NCBI GenBank assembly: GCA_947646735.1 | Contig: CANTFK010000888.1 | Location: 62,001 to 126,000 of the forward strand | From: Peronospora farinosa | Lineage: Eukaryota; Oomycota; Peronosporomycetes; Peronosporales; Peronosporaceae | Direction: 5' to 3' | DNA length: 64,000 bases | Part shown: piece by piece, positions 57,345 to 64,000 of the stretch | Numbering within the stretch: position 1 is the stretch's first letter | Layout of the letters: the number at the start of each line of letters is the position of its first letter | Notes under the pieces: model-generated | What the model saw: the letters and a program-made list of their open reading frames with translations, nothing else | What the model was told of the DNA's origin: nothing | Databases searched by the model: none | Translations under genes and position numbers: made by a program

Positions 57345-58219
57345 TTAGGACAGGTGTGGGCTCTCCATCGCTGTGCGCAGCGATGCATGGTCGGTATACA
57401 AAGCAAACGTACTTTCACCAAGCATATGTACGCGGGACTTGATGATTGCGTAGCGCATTGCTAGCAACTCTTTGTCGTGAACCGGATAGTTCTTCTCAGC
57501 TGGTTTCATCTGTCGCGTCTGATAACTCACGACTCGTTCGCAGCCCTCACCATCAAATTGCATTAGGGCACGATTGACTGCGAAATCACTGGGATCGCAT
57601 ACACGTGGAATGTCTTGGAGTCGTCTGGTAGGACCAGCACTGGCGCTGACGCCAGGCTCTTCTTCACTGCTTCCAAGACTTCTTGGTGCTCGGGACGCCA
57701 CGACCACGTGGCGTTTTTCTTCAAGAGTGACGACAAAGGATGGATTGAACCAGCATAATCCTTTGTATACTTGTGCAAGTAATTATCCAAGACGAGCCAC
57801 TGGCGCAACTCCGTAGGGTTCTTAGGTGTGGGCCAAGAATAGATTGACGACACCTTCTCTGGATCAGCTCGAGCTCCCAATTTACTTACCTAACAACTCC
57901 GCACCGGAATCTGCGGTGCACAAAAGACACACTTCTTGAGATTCGCATACAACTTGTTATCCCGCATAGCTTAAAACACCTAATTCAAGTGTTAAAGGTG
58001 AACTTGGACATCGCTGAGGCTGCACCCAGCGCTAATGTGGACGAAGATGTCGTCAAAATAACTCGTAATAAAATTTCGAAGGGGTCTCAACACTTGAGAC
58101 CCCATGCGATTGAAAGTGGCCGGAGCGTTTTTCAATTCTTGTGGCATAACCATCCACTTCCATAACATGCCACTCGGGGTGCTTACCGCGGTGAGTGGGA
58201 TCTCGCTCGGTCGCATCAA
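57345..58219 (-). pseudogene. RT C-terminal half and RNase H of element D
   Basis: MLWKWMVMPQELKNAPATFN, SYFDDIFVHISAGCSL, YPVHDKELLAMRYAIIKSRV and YTDHASLRTAMESPHLS match C; frames shift near 57600, 57880 and 58000. Confidence 0.8.
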
Positions 58220-58225
58220 AATCTG

Positions 58226-60060
58226 TTAAAAGCCATCGGTCAAGTCGATGGCACTGAAGATGACACTTTCTGACATGGAATTCAGCACCATGTCCTTCCT
58301 GGGAATACGCGCTTGCGCAGGAATAGTAGCATGATTTATTTCATGAAACGCATGCACCATCCGCCAGTCTCCCGTAGCCTTCATCACGCAGAAGGTTGGA
58401 CTCGAATGTGGTGAGATACTCTCACGCACATGACCCGCCTTGCGGCGGCCTTCGAAGAATGCGTCAATAGCTTTGACTTGATCTCGAGTCAACGGCCACT
58501 GCCGTGTCACACAATACTTCGACCCTGGAACGAGATCAATCTCGTGCCGAACACCACGGTCAGCAGGAAGTTCAGCCGGGATCTTGTCCGGGAACACGTC
58601 TGCATACCCACGATCAATGTCGTAGAAAGGGTTACCAGACTCTCGCAGAGCCTCCCATGACTGTGATGCAAACCTTTCTTCACGCGCTGACTTTGGCTCA
58701 GCGCTTCGAGGACGCGTCATATGCTTCTCGTTTGTGAAGGTAACCACCTCGTTGGTGATCAGACACAGTGTCTTTCTTTAAATCATGTAGGAAATGCTTC
58801 CACGGAAAGCCCTGGAAGGCTTGTAATGGAAGACGCATCACGAGAAGGACTCGCGACTTCTGTGTTGGCGTCTTTGTGGACTCCCTTTCACGCACACGAT
58901 AGCGTGGACACATTCCAACGCTTAATTCTCGATGGTTATGTCCTCATCGTGCTTCGAGTCGGTACTCGAAGCTGGCGAGCCGCAGTCGGGTTATAAACCA
59001 TCACCCCCTCTAGGAACTAGATGTACTCAGCCATGATACCGGAAACAAATGACGGGAGTAACCAACACTCAACCGTCGACACTTGATGCGGGAGCTCCTG
59101 CTCGGCCACCGTAAAACCGTATGGGAGCCCCTGCTCAACCACAATGTGCCCATGTGGGAACCTCGGTTCGACCATAGTAGTGATGATGGGAACCCCGGTT
59201 CGACCATCATGTTCTCGCGTGGGGACTCCTGTCCGTCCACGTTGTACTCGTGTGGGAGCCCCTGCTCAACCACAATATGCCCATGTGGGAACCTCGGTTC
59301 GACCACAGTGGGTGATGATGGGAACCCCGGTTCGACCATCATGCTCTCGCGTGGGGACTCCTGTCCTTCCACGTCACACTCATTGTCGAGCTCTTGCTCG
59401 TCGTCACATTGCCTTTATGGGAGCCCCTGCTCTACCGCAATAGGTGCAGATGGTAACACCGGTTCAACCACCGCATTCACGTGAGGGAAGTTCTTTTCAA
59501 ACGCATTAATGACGCGCGGAAACCCCTGATCGACCGCGTCGTCCTCGTCGTTCTCCTCGCTGTGACGCGAGGAGGCACTGTCACTTGTGTCTCGAAGAAC
59601 AGCACAAGCAGTGCAGAGAGGATCATCGCTCGCTCTGTACATGGCCAGCGTCGTGGAGTCACGATCCACGACTGTGGCTTGGGTCAGTCACTTGGAAACA
59701 CCAAGAGATGGGTGAACACTTCACTGACGTCGAACTTGCGTCGACGTCTCACTGATCTAGCTAACTAGTCGATCTGGGGCTTATAGCGTGTCAACCATGG
59801 CATGACCAGAATGAAATCGAATGCATAATTCATCGCGATCACCAAAAAATCATCATTACTGCAAAAATCGTCAAACATACACATCAACGACGCGATATAC
59901 GGTGTCGTTTTTAGTTAGTCAACTTTACGACGACCTTTTCAGGCCCCTCACGAACCTCAATGCTGGGAGGCAGCATCGATAAACAAGATTCACGAAAGAA
60001 ATTGGTTCGTCGCTCCTGAGTCCAGGAGCGCTCGTAGAGGTCGCCGGACACCGGCGACAT
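58226..60060 (-). pseudogene. Protease, repetitive linker and RT N-terminal half of element D
   Basis: RT begins [20 protein letters not shown] and ends AIDLTDGF at the same TAA as in C. The linker (about 59080-59500) has an expanded [15 protein letters not shown] repeat array with extra units relative to C. Protease sequence is only recognisable as DNA homology. Confidence 0.75.
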
Positions 60061-60419
60061 GTAAACTGACAATAATCAAACGTGACTCAGCACTCGTAGT
60101 GATGGCATTTTACCGTGCGCGCAGCGCAGAGGGCTGGAAGGTTGAGCTGACAACGGGGGACTCGGACCTTCATTCCAACCAGTAGAGCGCCTTGCACATA
60201 CTCGTCCCGACCGCTTTTTGGCCGGTAAAGCGCCCTCACGATAAGCGCCCACTACATGCACTGATATCGAAACTGGCGCGCGGCACTCAGCAGCGCTATG
60301 CCCTGAATTATGTCAACAAAAGCAAACCATTTGACGCCGAGTGCGAGCGTCACCCTTACGGGGAGGGACATGTCGTCGGTCACTCGACGACTCAATCACG
60401 TTGATCTCCATATGTTCTG

Positions 60420-61223
60420 GACTAGAAGGCCGGAGAACGGTGACGACTGAGGGTTTAGCATAGGCGTTGGCGACCCTTAATTACTCACAGAGGGAAATGG
60501 AAAACGCTTCCTCCAATTTGGCAGGTTCCGCGCGCTCGAGCGATATGCGTGTCTAACCTTCACGCATACCATCCACAAAGACATTCACCTGCGTGTACAT
60601 GTCCATGTGGTGCGTGATAATACACGACGCCAGATGCCTAGCCATCTGCACGTAGTCGCGCATCGCCATGTTATCTCGTCGCACAGACAGGAGCCTTGAG
60701 CGCACCAATTTCACCTCCTGCGGTGGCTCGAAGGCAATACGAAGATCGTCCTGGATGTTATCCAGAGTGGGGAACGCGTGCTCGTCCACGACGAGTTTAC
60801 CAAAAACCCTTTTCTTGAATTTCCCGGTGAGACGGGATAGGAGGAAGATGACCTTCGGGGCGCCTCGAGAAGTATCGAGGCGATGGCGATGTCGACTTCT
60901 CGGAACCATCGATTCAGCGACAATCGATATTTACCTTATCCAGAGTAGGAGGAGGTTTCCATCTTCACGGCCTCATTCCGTGAAGGCCGCGAGTAGGTTA
61001 AACCTCGCCGGTTGGATTCGGCGAGCTCGCGGGTCATAAACTCATGTATGGCGAGACGTTGCGCGTCAGGGGTCGCTGATCTCATCAACGACGCGACAAA
61101 TGCCTCTCCCGATATCGCCGCGAGGCGATTAAGGGCATCCCACTCAACACCAGTAAGATGGGGAAGGAAGGTCGCGTGCTCCAGAAATAAATCTGGAGCG
61201 TCAAAGTACGACAATTTGCTCAT
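60420..61223 (-). pseudogene. gag: gag of element D
   Basis: MSKLSYFDAPDLFLEHATFL (start at 61223) through AISGEAFVASLMRSATPDAQ, then [40 protein letters not shown]. This supplies the gag N-terminal part that is missing from C. Frame breaks near 60920 and 60560. Confidence 0.8.
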
Positions 61224-61263
61224 CCCAAACTCGGCATAGGAAGACCTACGAAGTGCTACCAGA

Positions 61264-61589
61264 TGTAAAGGGGCTAGAACAAACCGTCACTATCTCACAC
61301 GTGCGCTTGAGGAAGACTCGAGCTCAAGTAATAGGAATTAAGTAAATTTAACTCTGATTTTTATTTTGTTTTAATTCGTACTCATTACCAAAACTTTTAT
61401 TTCGTGATAAATACGACAGTGCTCCCGCCTTTCGGGAACCACACATTTTCAGGTTGATTTATCATTGGTCCATATTGGGACATTAGGCCCAAATAATAAA
61501 CCAATAATAGTTGCCACGCATTGCCCGCTATTCGGGCACAGCACCTGCCTACAAATGTAATTGTTTATCTCTATAACGCGATTAATGCA
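61264..61589 (-). repeat. 5' LTR of element D
   Basis: On the minus strand it ends CCCCTTTACA, followed by TCTGGTAGCACTTCG (primer-binding site). Homologous to 32771-33120 but the outer start is diverged or truncated, so the right boundary is approximate. Confidence 0.78.
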
Positions 61590-61651
61590 ATGTGGCTTTT
61601 GGGGGAGAACTGAAGATGACAACACGTGCTTGATATTTGGTGTAGAGATTT

Positions 61652-62020
61652 TCACACGGTTACTACTCCACCCCTATCATAATCAAAAACAATCTCGACA
61701 TTACTCATGGCCACCGAAAAGAGTGCAAACACTTGTGGAGAAGATCTACCTTTAATTTCACTAAAAAGATTGGCGAATTGCCGTGGTGGTCGATCTGTAA
61801 GACTCAACGATTCAGGTATACAATAATCTAGGTGTCCAAGAAAAAATGGATGGCAAATGATTGGCACATCAAGCCGGTCTAAAGATAACCGGGATATGAC
61901 ATTGGTACACACCGATAACATGGATAAATTAAGTTTGTGTATCGAAAAAAATATAATTCGAAAAGTATGGATCAAGTTGAGATGAGACAAAGAATTCTCA
62001 AAATATTTCGATATTATCAT
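61652..62020 (-). other. Orphan open frame of 122 codons
   Basis: The frame includes NVISRLSLDRLDVPIICHPF and GHLDYCIPESLSLTDRPPRQ, then VAMSNVEIVFDYDRGGVV. Composition looks protein-like and not like the surrounding repeats, but I recognise no family and see no start context or partner exon. It could be a gene or transposon fragment. Confidence 0.3.
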
Positions 62021-62544
62021 GTGGTAATGGAAACTAGTCTGGGTGGGGGGAAGTATTGGAGCACTAACGGGGCCCCAAGGAATTTGGGAATGTGTATAAT
62101 TTTCACCTAGATACCTAATTGGAGTAAGAAGTGCTTAAAATGCTTGTCTACATATGACCGATCTACAATGTATTTAATAAATACAGTAAGCAGCGAATTG
62201 GTCATACCCTCTTGTGGACATGGACCGGCGCATGATCGACCGATTTAATTATAATGGTTGTGCCTGAAGCTGATCATGAAAGATATCTGAAGAGTTCAGA
62301 TCAACAGAGCCAGTGGAATTTGTTAATATCAATGACGTGAAATTAATATAGGTACATTGGTATCAATTTTTGCTTTTTGCCATATTATTGGGTATTGTGG
62401 TTCGATATCTGACATTTATTAAGACTTTTTAAAACCTTAGTGTAATATCGAATAGTGGGGATCCCAATAAAATTATAATACTAATATGTTTGAGCCAATG
62501 CACATATATCAGGATACTAGCGCTTATAATGGTGTACAGGATAC
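62021..62544. other. AT-rich stretch without recognised features
   Basis: No coding sequence, LTR end or RNA gene can be supported. Confidence 0.4.
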
Positions 62545-62788
62545 TGTGGTGGAGGGGTTTCGCATAACTAATGATGCGATTCTAAATTTCCATTGGCGCC
62601 CGGACGACCGACTAACGGAGGGGATACTTCAATTCCGTGTGCAAAACCTTTCTCACCTTGTGTACCCGTCAATTTGGCGGTTTTTCACTATTCTCGGTGG
62701 AATTGAGTCGATGTTGAACTTGGTTGTGTTTGGGATTGGGGGTTTGGTAAACTTGTGGAAATCTTCACACAAATTATAGAGCACGTGT
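62545..62788 (+). repeat. T repeat, subgroup II fragment
   Basis: It begins TGTGGTGGAGGGG, has TGGCGCCCGGACGACCGACT at 62594-62613, and matches the minus-strand copy ending at 54511. It runs into a C-type LTR. Confidence 0.7.
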
Positions 62789-62919
62789 TGTGATCTTCAG
62801 TTATGGGCCACATTTCATATAAAATACAAATAGAAAATAACAATTACATTTGTAGGCAGATGCTGAGCCCGAATAGCGGGCGCAGCGGTGGTTTAATTTA
62901 TTATTGGGGCCTAATGTCC
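62789..62919 (+). repeat. C-type LTR fragment
   Basis: GGCAGATGCTGAGCCCGAATAGCGGGC and TTTATTATTGGGGCCTAATGTCC match the C LTR in the orientation opposite to C and D. Cut by T copy 3. Confidence 0.7.
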
Positions 62920-64000
62920 TGTGGTGGAGTGGATTTTCAAACAACGTAGGAGATCCACAAACACACACAGCACCGGACTGCCGACTTACGGACGGGTTAC
63001 CCCGATACCGTGTCGCGTCAACCTTGGGTCTCACCTTGTATACCCGTCGGCTTGGCTGTTCTTGCTCCTCGTTAGACGCAGAAGACTTAAAGACTTGGTC
63101 TTGTATGGAGGGACTTGGGGGCCCACGAGTGGATATACTTCACTCGGGCCCAGGGTTTCTTGGGCTTAATCGACTGTGTCGAGAGCAATGCACCCGGTAT
63201 TGTGTACCCCTTTCGGTGTCTAATGGTTTCTTGGTCCTTGGACCCCTTTTTCTTGTTCCCCTTAGGGAAAACGCTTCCTGAAGAGGGTGTTGGGTGTCTT
63301 GACACTTACTAAACACCTCAGGCCAGCTATTCTGAGGTTCAACTTGCGTAGCTTAAGCCGTCTAGAACCTGCTGAAGTCGAGGGGCCAAAGGGAATCCCG
63401 CCCTGAAGAGGTGGAGCGACTTAGAAGCCAAAAGGAAGCGCGTAGTGCTGCCACGTGAAAATCATATTAGAGTGTGTTTATTAATCACATAAATTGTATG
63501 TTTCTTCTTGCCTAACCCTAACCCTTCGATCTGGATAGTGCCACATGTCGACTCTTGGAGGAAGAACTGGCTCCTTGTTACTGTACTTTCTGTAATCTTC
63601 TAGGTTCCGTGTACCGTTTTTTGCATACTCAGGCATTAAGCCATTACCCTAAGCCCTGGTATCCTGGTATCCTGGGTCCTGGTACCCTGGTATCTTGCTA
63701 CCTGGTATTTTAGTACCCTGGTACCCTACCTTGGTACCCTGGTATCCTGGGCCCTTGTACCCTAATATTCTGACACCCTGGTATTCCGGTTTCCTGGGCC
63801 CTGGTACCCTGGGCTCTTTTACCCTGGGCTCTTTTACCCTGGGCTCGTAAACCTTGGGACCTATACGTAGACACACCTTGTACCTTCTTTTACTTTAGGA
63901 ACCTGGGACACCTCGTGGCACTAGACCTTTTGGGGTCCTGGTGTACAGGCTGTGCTACGGTAGGGAAACCTTGTATTTTTGATGACTTCAAGACCCCGGA
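62920..64000 (+). repeat. T repeat, copy 3 (runs off window)
   Basis: Closest to copy 1 (31945-32770). It contains CCTAACCCTAACCC near 63514 and a minisatellite at about 63650-63850 of units like CTGGTACCCTGGTATC. It continues to the window end. Confidence 0.75.
63650..63850 (+). repeat. Minisatellite within T copy 3
   Basis: Roughly 8-18 bp units built on CCTGGTACCCTGGTATCCTGG and GGGCTCTTTTACCCT; irregular. It occupies the place of the 21-bp array in T copy 2. Confidence 0.8.

Larger units (their letters stand above)
54512..61589 (-). mobile_element. Ty3/gypsy element D (C-family, degraded, 5' LTR present)
   Basis: Minus-strand element: 5' LTR 61264-61589 on the right, gag, protease, repetitive linker, RT, RNase H, integrase, chromodomain remnant and antisense ORF (plus strand) ending at the T junction, where the 3' LTR and about 90 codons of the antisense ORF are missing. 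It is closely related to C throughout but with many more frameshifts and small deletions. Confidence 0.88.

Overview
The window looks like a piece of an oomycete nuclear genome, most likely Peronosporales (Phytophthora or downy-mildew relatives). The reasons are compact eukaryotic genes with a few very short introns (about 57-82 nt, GT..AG), several divergent or convergent neighbours only 50-125 nt apart, and a large nest of Ty3/gypsy chromodomain retroelements next to a gene-dense island. No database search was possible, so the taxonomic call is inference.

Layout. (1) 1-16.8 kb is a gene-dense housekeeping island: CCT8 chaperonin subunit (partial), DDX31/Dbp7 helicase, a small unknown spliced gene, GEMIN2, a UPF0598/C8orf82-like gene with two introns, an F-box/cytochrome b5 membrane protein, an AlkB-like dioxygenase, a membrane-anchored RanBP2-zinc-finger HECT ligase, SEC63, and an unknown coiled-coil protein. 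Only 11.6-13.6 kb lacks a convincing gene. (2) 17.36-49.4 kb is nested transposons. It holds gypsy element A (complete, 5-bp target duplication), inserted into element B (5'-truncated); element C on the minus strand; two truncated relatives of A (E1, E2); a solo LTR; a fragment F; several copies of an uncharacterised repeat that I call T; two copies of a retroposon (S) with 13-14 bp target duplications; and a Ty1/copia RNase H scrap. (3) 49.7-50.8 kb is an intact 3-ketodihydrosphingosine reductase gene. (4) 50.9-53.25 kb is a broken PRP22/DHX8 splicing-helicase gene. It is cut at helicase motif I by an LTR fragment, interrupted by a piece of A-family pol, and frameshifted. (5) 53.3-64 kb is more repeats: a hAT-like remnant, element D (a degraded relative of C), T copies and minisatellites.

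The most interesting signal is an antisense open reading frame shared by three gypsy families (A, B, C) and their relatives E1 and D. It begins near the 3' LTR, runs on the strand opposite to pol, and its second half lies across the pol chromodomain. In A/E1 and C/D it encodes Arg/Ser-rich stretches and a short coiled coil. Between A and E1 the antisense frame looks more conserved than the overlapping pol frame (hand alignment), which suggests a real retroelement accessory protein. No intact autonomous retroelement is present: every pol here carries frameshifts or stops.
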